A DNA stretch of 40,982 nt from Oscillospiraceae bacterium (GTDB lineage: Bacteria; Bacillota; Clostridia; Oscillospirales; Oscillospiraceae). The position numbers and the translations under genes are program-made. The notes under the pieces were generated by a model that saw only the letters and a program-made list of their open reading frames with translations, did no database searches and was not told the DNA's origin. The stretch is taken from positions 1 to 40,982 of the forward strand of contig JAFQZN010000037.1 in NCBI GenBank assembly GCA_017405865.1, read 5' to 3'. This document shows, piece after piece, positions 15,748 to 23,627 of this stretch. Each line of letters begins with the position of its first letter. Positions within the stretch are counted from its first letter, which is position 1.

Positions 15748-16869
15748 TCAGTTCAGCAGGTTCTCGGTGGTCTCGGGGTCAAAGAAGTGCATGACCTTGC
15801 CCTCGAAAGTGATGTAGACCTTTGCGCCTGCCACCAGACACTTGCGGGTCTGCTCGTCCAAACGGATGGTCGGAACGCGCACGACCAGACGCGTCTCGTC
15901 TTCGGTGTAGACGTGAAGATGAAGCTCCGAGCCCATCATCTCGTTGACCTCCAGCGTGCAGGCGATCGCGTTTTCACCCGGCTCCGCCAGCACCACGTGC
16001 TCCGGGCGGACGCCCAGCGTGACGTGACCGGGTCTTGCGTTTTTCGCAGCCAGTGCAGCGCCCTTCTCGCCGTCGACCGGGAGCTTCACGCCGAAGGGCT
16101 TGACGTAGTAGACGCCGTTCTCCAACGTCAGATCCGTCTCGAACATGTTCATCTGCGGCGCGCCGATGAAGCCCGCCACGAAGAGGTTCTTCGGCATTTC
16201 AAAGACCTCGGTGGGTGTGCCGACCTGCTGGATGTAGCCGTCCTTCATAATGACGATCCGGTCGCCCAGCGTCATCGCCTCGGTCTGATCGTGCGTGACG
16301 TAGACGAAGGTGGTATCCAGCTTCTGCCGCAGGAGGATGATTTCCGCGCGCATCTGGTTGCGCAGCTTCGCGTCAAGATTCGACAGCGGCTCGTCCATCA
16401 GGAAGACCTTGGAGTTGCGCACCATGGCGCGTCCGATGGCGACGCGCTGACGCTGGCCGCCGGAGAGCGCGCGCGGCTTGCGCAGCAGATAATCGGTGAT
16501 GCCCAGAATCTCGGCGGCATTCGTCACACGGGCGTAGATCTCATCCTCCGGCACCTTCTGCAGCCGCAGAGAAAAGGCGATGTTGTCATAGACCGACATA
16601 TGCGGATAGAGGGCGTAGTTCTGAAAGACCATGGCGATATTGCGGTCCTTGGGCTGCAGGTCGTTGACGACCTCGCCGTCGATCTCGATGGTTCCCTCGG
16701 AGATTTCCTCCAAGCCGGCGATCATGCGCAGCGTGGTGGATTTGCCGCAGCCGGAGGGGCCGACGAAGACCACGAATTCCTTATCCCTGATCTCCAGATC
16801 GAAGTCGTGGACTGCGACCACATTGTTGTCGTATATTTTCTTGACTTTTGTCAGCTTTACACTTGCCAT
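15748..16869 (-). CDS. Sugar ABC transporter ATPase (MsmK/UgpC/MalK type)
   Basis: The 373-residue energising subunit of a carbohydrate importer. Walker A GPSGCGKST (about 38-46), Q-loop FQNYALYPHM, signature LSGGQRQRVAIGRAM, Walker B VFLMDEPLSNLDA and the switch histidine in YVTHDQTEAMTL are all present, followed by a C-terminal TOBE/OB regulatory part from about residue 235. The GPSGCGKST-to-TOBE arrangement and the length match MsmK/UgpC ATPases, which often serve several sugar importers. GAGG lies before the ATG, 19 bases after the inner permease gene. It is the last gene of binding protein, permease, permease, ATPase. Confidence 0.95.
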   Translation of the reverse strand: MASVKLTKVKKIYDNNVVAVHDFDLEIRDKEFVVFVGPSGCGKSTTLRMIAGLEEISEGTIEIDGEVVNDLQPKDRNIAMVFQNYALYPHMSVYDNIAFSLRLQKVPEDEIYARVTNAAEILGITDYLLRKPRALSGGQRQRVAIGRAMVRNSKVFLMDEPLSNLDAKLRNQMRAEIILLRQKLDTTFVYVTHDQTEAMTLGDRIVIMKDGYIQQVGTPTEVFEMPKNLFVAGFIGAPQMNMFETDLTLENGVYYVKPFGVKLPVDGEKGAALAAKNARPGHVTLGVRPEHVVLAEPGENAIACTLEVNEMMGSELHLHVYTEDETRLVVRVPTIRLDEQTRKCLVAGAKVYITFEGKVMHFFDPETTENLLN

Positions 16870-16888
16870 ATTTTCCTCGCTTCCTTTC

Positions 16889-17761
16889 TCATCCCTTGAC
16901 GGCGCCGCCGGTGACGCCCTCCACGTAGTAGCGCTGCAGGCACATGAACAGGATCGTCACCGGGATCGCGACGACGACGCCGCCTGCGCAGAACATGGTG
17001 TAGTTCTTGTTGATTTGGTCGATGGTGAGCCAGTTATACATACCCACGGCAACGTTCATTCCGACGGGGTTGTTGAAGGAGATGTACCGGGCAAAGACGT
17101 AGTCGCCCCACGGCGCCATGAACGCGGTCAGAATGGTGTAGATCACGATGGGCTTCGCCAGCGGCAGGATGATTTTGAACAGCACCTGCATGCGGGTTGC
17201 GCCGTCGACGCGGGCGGCCTCGTCCAGCGACTTGGGGATCGTGTCGAAGAAGCCCTTGGACACGTAGTAGCCCATGCCGGAGGAGGCGACGTAAACCAGA
17301 ATCAGGCCGGGAACGGCGTTCGACTCGGTCAGGCCGAGATCCTTCAGAACGCGATAGAGAATGATCATGGTGAGCATGCCGGGGAACAGGCCGAGGATCA
17401 TCATAAACCGCATCAGCGCGCCGCGCATCTTGAAGCGGAAGCGGGAGAGCGTGTAGCTCATGCACAGGACGATCACCGTCTGCAGCGCTGCGTTGACCAG
17501 CGCGATGATGAAGGTGTTGATGTACCAGCGCGTGAAATCGGTTTTGAACAGAGAAATATAGTTGCCGAAGCCCCACTGCTTGGGGATCACGTAGCCGACC
17601 TGTCCGGTCAGCTCCATGCGGAACGACTGGAGCACGATGCACACGAACGGGATCAGCCAGATGATGCTGATTATCACGAGCAGCACGTGGATCACGCTGT
17701 TGGAAATGGCGTTGGTCGCCCGAAGCCCCATGTGCCGCTTCATCGTTTTCTTCTCTTTCAT
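16889..17761 (-). CDS. Sugar ABC transporter permease, MalG type
   Basis: A 290-residue inner-membrane permease with six predicted helices. The EAA loop that docks the ATPase is DEAARVDGATRMQVLFKIIL. The C-terminus ends YVEGVTGGAVKG, typical of MalG-like subunits. The ATG overlaps the TGA of the MalF-type gene (ATGA), with GAGGA just upstream. The likely substrate is maltodextrin or another alpha-glucan, judged from the binding protein and neighbouring GH13 amylase; this is inference. Confidence 0.94.
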   Translation of the reverse strand: MKEKKTMKRHMGLRATNAISNSVIHVLLVIISIIWLIPFVCIVLQSFRMELTGQVGYVIPKQWGFGNYISLFKTDFTRWYINTFIIALVNAALQTVIVLCMSYTLSRFRFKMRGALMRFMMILGLFPGMLTMIILYRVLKDLGLTESNAVPGLILVYVASSGMGYYVSKGFFDTIPKSLDEAARVDGATRMQVLFKIILPLAKPIVIYTILTAFMAPWGDYVFARYISFNNPVGMNVAVGMYNWLTIDQINKNYTMFCAGGVVVAIPVTILFMCLQRYYVEGVTGGAVKG

Positions 17762-19302
17762 TGGAAGTCCTCCTCGTTCTTGACCGAGGGCAGCCTGTTA
17801 TATACCAGCAGCGTGATCAGGGCTACCACCACGAACACCATGATGCCGACGACCGACGCGAGGTAGTACTTGGCGTCTTCGCCGGTGGTGATCTTAAACA
17901 GCCATGTGATGAGCAGGTCGGTATAGCCCACGTTGCCGGAGGCCCAGGAGGCAGCCGCGTTGGTCGGCGCGCCGCCGGTCAGCAGATAGATCACGTTGAA
18001 GTTGTTCATGTTGCTCGTAAACTGCGTCAGCAGGTAAGGACCTGTAATAAACAGCATGTAGGGAAGCGTGATCTTCGTGTACTGCTTCCAGCCGGAGGCG
18101 CCGTCGATCTTGGCAGATTCGTACAGGTCTGCGGGGATATTCATCAGGATGCCGGTCGCAATGAGCATCAGATACGGAATGCCGATCCAGATATTGATGA
18201 CGATGACCAGCACCCTTGCAAGCAGGCCGTTATTGGCGGTGCTGCCCCAGAAGTCGATGGCCTGATTGATCCAGCCGAGGTCAAGCAGCAGGCCGTTGAC
18301 GATGCCGTTTTTGGCAAACATCTTGGACACGTACAGAAGAGAAATAAACTGCGGGATCGCAATGGTCATGACAAGGATCGTCCGCCACAGCTTCTTGACG
18401 CGGACGCCCTTCTTGTTGATCATCATGGCGACGAACATGCCGAGGAAGTAGTTCGTAAACGTGGCGAACACCGCCCAGATCAGGGTCCACGTCAGGATCT
18501 CGCCGAAGGTTGCGGCGTAAGACCGTCCTCCGCCTCCGTTCCAGACGAGCAGGGTGCGGAAGTTTTCAAGCCCCTGCCACGTAAACAGGCCGTTGATAAA
18601 GCCGTCGTGGGAGCCGTCGTAGTTGGTAAACGCCACGAGGATCATAAACACGATCGGAAGCACGGTGAAGATGAGGATGCCGGTGAGCGGCAGGGCGAGC
18701 AGCGTCTTGTGGAACTGATCGTCCACGAGGCTGCGCAGGTCGTCCTTTCCGCTCTTCAGGCGCTTGCCGCTTTTGAGGATCTGCTCTGCGATCCGGTTCT
18801 GCTTCACGTTGAGCCGCCAGGTGTAGAGGAAGGCGATGATGAAGAAGATCGTCAGCACGCCGTAGAGCAGGATCTTGAAGGAGTTGTCGTTGTACTGGTA
18901 GACGTAGGTATCCAGCACCGCGTCGTAGGTCTCGCCGGGGCCGACCTTGCCCAGCGAGGGCAGCATGCTGATCCAGTAGCCGCCCGAGAAGATCATATAG
19001 ATGATGAATACGATTTCAAAGAGCAGGAACATCAGACCGCGCAGGATCTGTCCCCTGCGCAGGCAGCCCCAGCCCATAATTAGATAGGACAGCTTCGTTT
19101 TGCCGTCGCCCTCCTTGAAGGTAACGGCGACGTCTTTGAACTCCCGCCCGATCGCAAGGACCGCGTTTTTGAAGAATCGCCCGATGCCGAGGAAAAAGTT
19201 CTTCAGCGCCGTGGGGATCGACAGGAAGAAGCAAAGAAGCCGGTAGCGGAATTTTTGCCATTTGGAAAGCTGCAGAAATTCGAGATCGCTGTATCGCTTC
19301 AT
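17758..19302 (-). CDS. Sugar ABC transporter permease, MalF type with long N-terminal extension
   Basis: A 514-residue permease. The C-terminal half (from about residue 215) is a standard six-helix MalF-like unit with the EAA loop ESAKIDGASGWKQYTKITLP. The first about 210 residues add an amphipathic start, a segment like YLIMGWGCLRRGQILRGLMF that recalls small TM2-like membrane modules, and two further membrane helices. Two starts are possible: a GTG at 19308 only one base from AGGAG, and the ATG at 19302 seven bases from it, chosen here. It follows the binding-protein gene after a hairpin and overlaps the MalG-type gene. Confidence 0.93.
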   Translation of the reverse strand: MKRYSDLEFLQLSKWQKFRYRLLCFFLSIPTALKNFFLGIGRFFKNAVLAIGREFKDVAVTFKEGDGKTKLSYLIMGWGCLRRGQILRGLMFLLFEIVFIIYMIFSGGYWISMLPSLGKVGPGETYDAVLDTYVYQYNDNSFKILLYGVLTIFFIIAFLYTWRLNVKQNRIAEQILKSGKRLKSGKDDLRSLVDDQFHKTLLALPLTGILIFTVLPIVFMILVAFTNYDGSHDGFINGLFTWQGLENFRTLLVWNGGGGRSYAATFGEILTWTLIWAVFATFTNYFLGMFVAMMINKKGVRVKKLWRTILVMTIAIPQFISLLYVSKMFAKNGIVNGLLLDLGWINQAIDFWGSTANNGLLARVLVIVINIWIGIPYLMLIATGILMNIPADLYESAKIDGASGWKQYTKITLPYMLFITGPYLLTQFTSNMNNFNVIYLLTGGAPTNAAASWASGNVGYTDLLITWLFKITTGEDAKYYLASVVGIMVFVVVALITLLVYNRLPSVKNEEDFQ

Positions 19303-19330
19303 AAACACGCTCCTCTCCGAAAAAAGTCAG

Positions 19331-19360
19331 GGCCGGAGCCAGGGAAAACTGGCTCCGGCC
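19331..19360 (-). terminator. Intra-operon hairpin between binding protein and permease genes
   Basis: Perfect 11-bp GC-rich stem GGCCGGAGCCA / TGGCTCCGGCC, followed on the minus strand by CTGACTTTTTT. Such hairpins usually attenuate or stabilise the message so that the binding protein is made in excess over the permeases. Confidence 0.8.
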
Positions 19361-19396
19361 GCAAAATCACGTTTTGGCCAAAGCGATGCTATGGCG

Positions 19397-20962
19397 TTAG
19401 TTCTTGACGATCTCGATGACGTTGGTCGCTTCCGTCCAGGTGACGGTGTAGTTGCCGGCTTCCTTGAAGACGATGTTGTTATCGCCGCCGCCTGCTTCCA
19501 CATCGATCAGGTCTGCACCGGTGGTGACCTGCGCTGCGCCGTGGTCGGTGTCCCAGTTGGTGGCGGTAACGATACGGCCGCCCATATAGTCGCTCTCTTC
19601 AACGTCGATGGTGATGGTGTACACGCCGTTTTCTTCTGTGAGCTTATGGGTCATGTCCGCATTGTCCCAGCCGTTCCATGCGCCGACGAACACGAATCCG
19701 CCTACGCCGATGAGGGCGTTGCACTTGTCGCGGTAGTTGTCCAGCGCAGCCTGAATGCCTGCTTCGTCAGTCGCATCCTTGACCTCGTCGCCGATGACCT
19801 TGGCGATGTTCCACCATGCGCCGCTGATCTGGCCCTGCGGGGTAGCATACGGAGCCTGCAGGTTGATGGCGATCTGGCCGGCGTTGGCAGCAACGTCGGG
19901 GTTCTGCTGTGCAACGGTGTTGCTCGGGCCCCAGGAACGCTCGGCAAAGCGCTCAAGCTGGCACTGCTCGCCGGTCAGGTACTGCGCCAGCTTATGCAGG
20001 GCAGCCTGCTTGGTGGCGTCGGTCTGAGGCTTGACGCCCATCAGCTTGAAGCCGTTGAAGGAACCCATATGATAGTCCGTGCCGTCCACGTTGAAGGAGG
20101 GCAGATCGGTCGCGCCGAGGTTGTCGCCCAGGATCGCCTTGACGTCGTCATAGGCCCAGGTGCCGCAGACCAGTACGGCAGAGCCGGAGGCGAAGTCGCT
20201 GGCGTTGGAGGAGCTGACGTGCGCCGGAGAATCGAGGAGCTTCTTCATGCCCTTGGCAGCGATGAGGCCCTCGGGGGAATCGAAGGTGTCGTTGAGCGCG
20301 GTCGCCATGCCGTCGTCGTCAATGGTCCACTCGGAGACGCAGCCGGTGGCGAAGAAGAAGCTGGCCAGATACCATGCAGAGGTCTGCAGCTCCATGCTGA
20401 AGTACTTGCCTGCGCCCTCGCAGTCTTCGATCAGCTTTTCCAGAGAGTCCACGTCTTCCTCGGGGATGACGGACTTGTCATAGTACATGAAGTAGCCGTT
20501 GTCCGCAGTGACGGGATAGCCGTACAGCTCGTCGTTCAGCGTGACGGCGGCAACGCTCTCGGGGATGTTGTTGTCCTTCACGGTCTGCGCAGCGCCCTGA
20601 CCGAGCTTGGCAAGCGCGCCGGCCTGGATCAGGCGGGCGAACTGGTCCTGTGCAAAGATGAAGATGTCGCCGGCAGCCTCAACGTCGGTGATCAGCTGGG
20701 TTGCGATGTCATTCTCGCCAACCGCCTGGATGGTGGCGTTGAACTTGATGCCGTCGGTGTTGGTGTTGTTGAAATCGTCGATCTGCTTCTGGGTCAGATC
20801 GGTGATGGCGTCGGCGACCCAGACCTTGATGTCATAGGTGCCGGCAAGCGAGCTGTCGCCGGAGGTGGTGTCATCGGTGGTTTCACCGCCGGTCTTCGTG
20901 CCGCAGGCTGCCAGGCTGAACAGCATGGCAAACGCCAAAAGGAGTGCAAGGATTTTCTTCAT
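19397..20962 (-). CDS. Maltodextrin-type ABC substrate-binding lipoprotein with extra C-terminal starch-binding-like domain
   Basis: A 521-residue lipoprotein: signal peptide ending in the lipobox LAAC (about 16-19), an acidic T/G-rich linker, then a MalE-like cluster-B binding domain (about 42-412; IKVWVADAITDLTQKQIDDF, GYPVTADNGYFMYYDKS, GTWAYDDV, ERFAERSWGPSNT). Residues about 415-521 (GGFVFVGAWNGWDNADMTHK ... TWTEATNVIEIVKN) form a separate beta-rich domain similar to the C-terminal modules of SusE/SusF starch-binding proteins; this match is by recollection of pattern. GGAGGTAA lies before the ATG, and a strong promoter is at 21048-21076. The 85-base leader contains a CCCGG / CCGGG hairpin near 20986-21000. 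It is probably the outer capture subunit for starch oligosaccharides. Confidence 0.9.
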   Translation of the reverse strand: MKKILALLLAFAMLFSLAACGTKTGGETTDDTTSGDSSLAGTYDIKVWVADAITDLTQKQIDDFNNTNTDGIKFNATIQAVGENDIATQLITDVEAAGDIFIFAQDQFARLIQAGALAKLGQGAAQTVKDNNIPESVAAVTLNDELYGYPVTADNGYFMYYDKSVIPEEDVDSLEKLIEDCEGAGKYFSMELQTSAWYLASFFFATGCVSEWTIDDDGMATALNDTFDSPEGLIAAKGMKKLLDSPAHVSSSNASDFASGSAVLVCGTWAYDDVKAILGDNLGATDLPSFNVDGTDYHMGSFNGFKLMGVKPQTDATKQAALHKLAQYLTGEQCQLERFAERSWGPSNTVAQQNPDVAANAGQIAINLQAPYATPQGQISGAWWNIAKVIGDEVKDATDEAGIQAALDNYRDKCNALIGVGGFVFVGAWNGWDNADMTHKLTEENGVYTITIDVEESDYMGGRIVTATNWDTDHGAAQVTTGADLIDVEAGGGDNNIVFKEAGNYTVTWTEATNVIEIVKN

Positions 20963-21047
20963 TGTTTGATTACCTCCATTCTATTTCCCGGTTTTTCCGG
21001 GCTGGTCGGGCAGGCAAGCCGCAGCTCGCCCCGCTCATACACCTGTA

Positions 21048-21076
21048 ATTATAAATTTTCAATCATGGAATGTCAA
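21048..21076 (-). promoter_or_regulatory. Strong promoter of the ABC sugar-uptake operon
   Basis: Minus-strand TTGACA (21076-21071), 17 bases, TATAAT (21053-21048): both boxes match consensus exactly. No obvious operator palindrome overlaps it. Confidence 0.9.
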
Positions 21077-21149
21077 GAAAAAAGAAACAAAAAGCGGTAC
21101 GGTTTCCTTGCGTTTTTTATTTGTATTGAACAAAAAATGGCAAATTTTT

Positions 21150-21177
21150 AACCGGCGATCGGGAAAAATCGCCGGTT
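21150..21177 (-). terminator. Intrinsic terminator after the GH53 gene
   Basis: 10-bp stem AACCGGCGAT / ATCGCCGGTT, followed on the minus strand by AAAAATTTG. The stem is strong but the T-run is modest. Confidence 0.65.
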
Positions 21178-21212
21178 TATGCCGAAAAACGAGAAAATTC
21201 GGAAGAAGAGGG

Positions 21213-22490
21213 TCAATCGTCAGACGCCGTGCCGATTTGATTCCCGCTGCGCAGCAGACCGAACAGCTTCAAAGACTCCAGCGGATGCCCCTTGGGATCA
21301 AAGAACGCCTGATTGTCCACCGCGCAGCCGCCGTGGTAGCGGCCTGCGTCCGGGTCGTAATCGGCGGCGTAGACGCTCGCCCAGCCGGAGCCGTACTGTT
21401 CCCACAGCGCGCGGTTTTCCTCCCACGAGGCGCCGCCTACGCTGATCCACGCGCCCTCCCAGTAGACCACGCCCATACCGCCGGGAAGGCGGGCCACCGT
21501 GTCGATCACGTCCCACAAGGCGTCGGCCTGCCCCTGCACGGAGTAGGGATAGGGCTTGTCGAGCGCGCTGTCAGCGCCGACGGTATTGGCAAAGAAGTCC
21601 GAATCGTCCGCAGTGTAGGCGTAGGAGGTTTCCATCACAATGACCTTCTTGCCGTAGGTCTGCGCGATCTCCGTCAGAAGGGCGGAGAGGTTCTCCAGCG
21701 TTCCGTGCCAGAAGGGGTAGTAAGACGAGGCGAACACGTCGTAGTCCACCCCGTATTCGTCGAGGCGCTCGGCGTACTCCCGATAGGTTCCGTCCTTCTC
21801 CGGGTTGGAGAAGTGAACGGCGACCAGCGCCTGCGGGAACACCTCGCGGACGGCCTTGGAGCCTGCCTGCAGCAGTCGCTGGATATGGTACCACGTCGTC
21901 TCTCCGCAAAGGAAGCGGTTGGTCTCGTTGCCCACCTGCACCATCGTCACGTCCACGCCCGCAGACTTGAAGCGCTGCAGCGTTTCCCGGGTGAAGTCGT
22001 AGAGCGCCTGCGTCTTTTCTTCGATGTCCATGCCCTGCCATGCCTTTGGCGGCGTCTGCTTGCTCGGGTCGGCCCAGAAGTCGGAATAGTGGAAATCCAC
22101 GATGAGCTTCAGTCCGTATGCGGCAGCCCGTTTGCCGATCTGCACCGCCCGCTCAGGACTGCAGTTGCCGCCGCCGTAGGCGTTTCCCTCCGCGTCAAAC
22201 GGATCGTTCCAGACCCGGATGCGGACGTGGGTGACGCCGCAGTCGCGCATCAGCTTGAAAACGTCCGTCTCCCGGCCTGCAAAGTCGTAGTACCGGACGC
22301 CGCTCTCCTCCTCCGAAAGGGCGGAGGAAAGATCCATCCCGAAAATAAAATCCTCCGGCAGCGCCGGGATCGGCTTCACGGCGAGCGTTTCGGAGGTGAT
22401 CTCCGTCTGCGGCTGATACGGCGCGGCGCAGCCTCCCAGACCCAGCAGCAGCGGCAGCAGAGGCAGCAGCATCCAATGCTTCTTTCTCAA
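21213..22490 (-). CDS. GH53 endo-beta-1,4-galactanase (arabinogalactan hydrolase), lipoprotein
   Basis: A 425-residue enzyme predicted to cut beta-1,4-galactan side chains of type I arabinogalactan outside the cell. A lipoprotein signal ends at LGGC. The GH53 hallmarks are FIFGMDLSSALSEEESGVRYYD, HVRIRVWNDPFD, KLIVDFHYSDFWADPSKQ (with PPKAW), the acid/base glutamate in MVQVGNETN, the nucleophile glutamate in VIVMETSYAYT, and GVVYWEGAWI. The start is a TTG at 22490, seven bases from GGAGG and overlapping the previous TGA; a GTG at 22523 lacks a ribosome binding site. It is the third gene after two small membrane-associated proteins. Confidence 0.93.
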   Translation of the reverse strand: MRKKHWMLLPLLPLLLGLGGCAAPYQPQTEITSETLAVKPIPALPEDFIFGMDLSSALSEEESGVRYYDFAGRETDVFKLMRDCGVTHVRIRVWNDPFDAEGNAYGGGNCSPERAVQIGKRAAAYGLKLIVDFHYSDFWADPSKQTPPKAWQGMDIEEKTQALYDFTRETLQRFKSAGVDVTMVQVGNETNRFLCGETTWYHIQRLLQAGSKAVREVFPQALVAVHFSNPEKDGTYREYAERLDEYGVDYDVFASSYYPFWHGTLENLSALLTEIAQTYGKKVIVMETSYAYTADDSDFFANTVGADSALDKPYPYSVQGQADALWDVIDTVARLPGGMGVVYWEGAWISVGGASWEENRALWEQYGSGWASVYAADYDPDAGRYHGGCAVDNQAFFDPKGHPLESLKLFGLLRSGNQIGTASDD

Positions 22491-23035
22491 TGCGATCCCT
22501 CCAAAAAACGTTGCGCAAGCCACAGCGCGGCTCCGTCGTCTTCCTCGGTATGCTGCGACTCTGCGCCGAAGAAGAGGTAGTAGTCCTCCCCTGCCGCGCC
22601 GGGCGCGGAATAGCCGATCAATTCGTCAAATGCGCCCACACCGCGTTCGGCGTCGTAGACCCGGATGCCGCAGACGCCGTCACCGAGATCCAGATCTCCG
22701 GCAAGGCCGTCGGGCAGGGGGCGGAAGGAGTCGTGCCAGCCCTCCGCCTCCGAGGCCTTGACCACGTAGAGATCCGCCGAGAGCAGATCCCGATCGCTGA
22801 ACATGGCGTAGGAGAAGGGGTGTACCTTGATCATGCGGATGCCGTCCGGCAGGCCGCCCTCCTCCAGCTGCGCGGCAAGCTCCACGTCCTGCACCTGCTC
22901 GGTGCTGACATAGAGCGAGAGCTTCTTCTGTGGGCCGGTATCGGTGAGGAAGGAAAACACGTAGCTCCAGAGGAAGACCGAAACGAGCGCCCAAAGCAGA
23001 TAGACGTGAAAACGGGAAAGGGTTCGTTTGATCAT
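22487..23035 (-). CDS. Membrane-anchored protein of unknown function upstream of GH53
   Basis: A 182-residue protein with one N-terminal membrane helix (about 11-31, LLWALVSVFLWSYVFSF) and an extracellular part. I do not recognise a family. The segment KKLSLYVSTEQVQDVELAAQ and what follows (FSDRDLLSADLYVV) recalls a fragment of a periplasmic-binding fold, but it is too short to be a full binding protein. It overlaps both neighbours by four bases (start in the previous stop, stop in the GH53 TTG), so it is made together with them. Confidence 0.8.
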   Translation of the reverse strand: MIKRTLSRFHVYLLWALVSVFLWSYVFSFLTDTGPQKKLSLYVSTEQVQDVELAAQLEEGGLPDGIRMIKVHPFSYAMFSDRDLLSADLYVVKASEAEGWHDSFRPLPDGLAGDLDLGDGVCGIRVYDAERGVGAFDELIGYSAPGAAGEDYYLFFGAESQHTEEDDGAALWLAQRFLEGSH

Positions 23036-23520
23036 GGCAGCTCCTCCAGCGCGACGAGGAAGCCGTGAACGGTCTGGACCGTGACCCGGCGGGGCAGCTG
23101 CCCGAGCTGCTTCAGCTTGGTCACGTTCACGTTCAGGCGGCGCACGTCCTTCCCCTCCTGCAGCGTAAGCCCCCGTACGCGGATGCTGCCGGGGATGCGC
23201 ACGGTGTCCTCGGTGAGGGTCAGCGTACCGGTGCAGGTCACGCGGGGACCTGCAAGCATATGCGCCGCATGCTCGGCCTCTCTGCGGGCAAGCACCAGCA
23301 GCTCATAGCGCAGGGTGATCAGCACCCAGCCCGAGAGGATGCTGACGAGAATGACCGTAAGCTCCATCCGCGCGGCGTTGCGGGTGGTAACAAGCGTACA
23401 CAGCAGCACACACGCCCCCACGGCCAGCGCCGTGAGGGTGAGCAGCAGAACGCGCAGGATTTTTTGTTGTTTCGACCGCCGGGACAGCTCCTCCGGGCGG
23501 TAAAGCTCTGTCTTTTTCAT
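23032..23520 (-). CDS. Two-helix membrane protein of unknown function, apparently leaderless
   Basis: A 162-residue protein: charged N-terminus (KKTELYRPEELSRRSKQQK), two membrane helices at about 22-45 and 53-72, then a soluble C-terminal part rich in beta pattern (VTCTGTLTLTEDTVRIPGSI, RLNVNVTKLKQLGQLPRRVT). No family recognised. The reading frame stays open upstream, but the ATG at 23520 is fixed by its relation to the promoter: TATAAT ends six bases before it and no Shine-Dalgarno sequence is present. It is the first gene of the GH53 operon and its stop overlaps the next start. Confidence 0.75.
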   Translation of the reverse strand: MKKTELYRPEELSRRSKQQKILRVLLLTLTALAVGACVLLCTLVTTRNAARMELTVILVSILSGWVLITLRYELLVLARREAEHAAHMLAGPRVTCTGTLTLTEDTVRIPGSIRVRGLTLQEGKDVRRLNVNVTKLKQLGQLPRRVTVQTVHGFLVALEELP

Positions 23521-23526
23521 AGGTAA

Positions 23527-23554
23527 ATTATAGCACGGCGGGAGGAAATTGCAA
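23527..23554 (-). promoter_or_regulatory. Promoter of the GH53 operon, apparently leaderless
   Basis: Minus-strand TTGCAA (23554-23549), 16 bases ending in TGC, TATAAT (23532-23527), then six bases (TTACCT) and ATG. This is the same geometry as at the ModE-like gene. Confidence 0.75.
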
Positions 23555-23573
23555 GTCGGCAGGGCGTTTTTTG

Positions 23574-23602
23574 TTGACAGACGGGCGCGCTGGGGGTAGG
23601 AT
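23574..23602 (+). promoter_or_regulatory. Promoter of the GH13 amylase gene
   Basis: TTGACA (23574-23579), 17 bases, TAGGAT (23597-23602). It is divergent from the GH53 operon promoter 20 bases away. Confidence 0.65.
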
Positions 23603-23627
23603 GAAACTATCAAAGGGAGGTGCTGTC

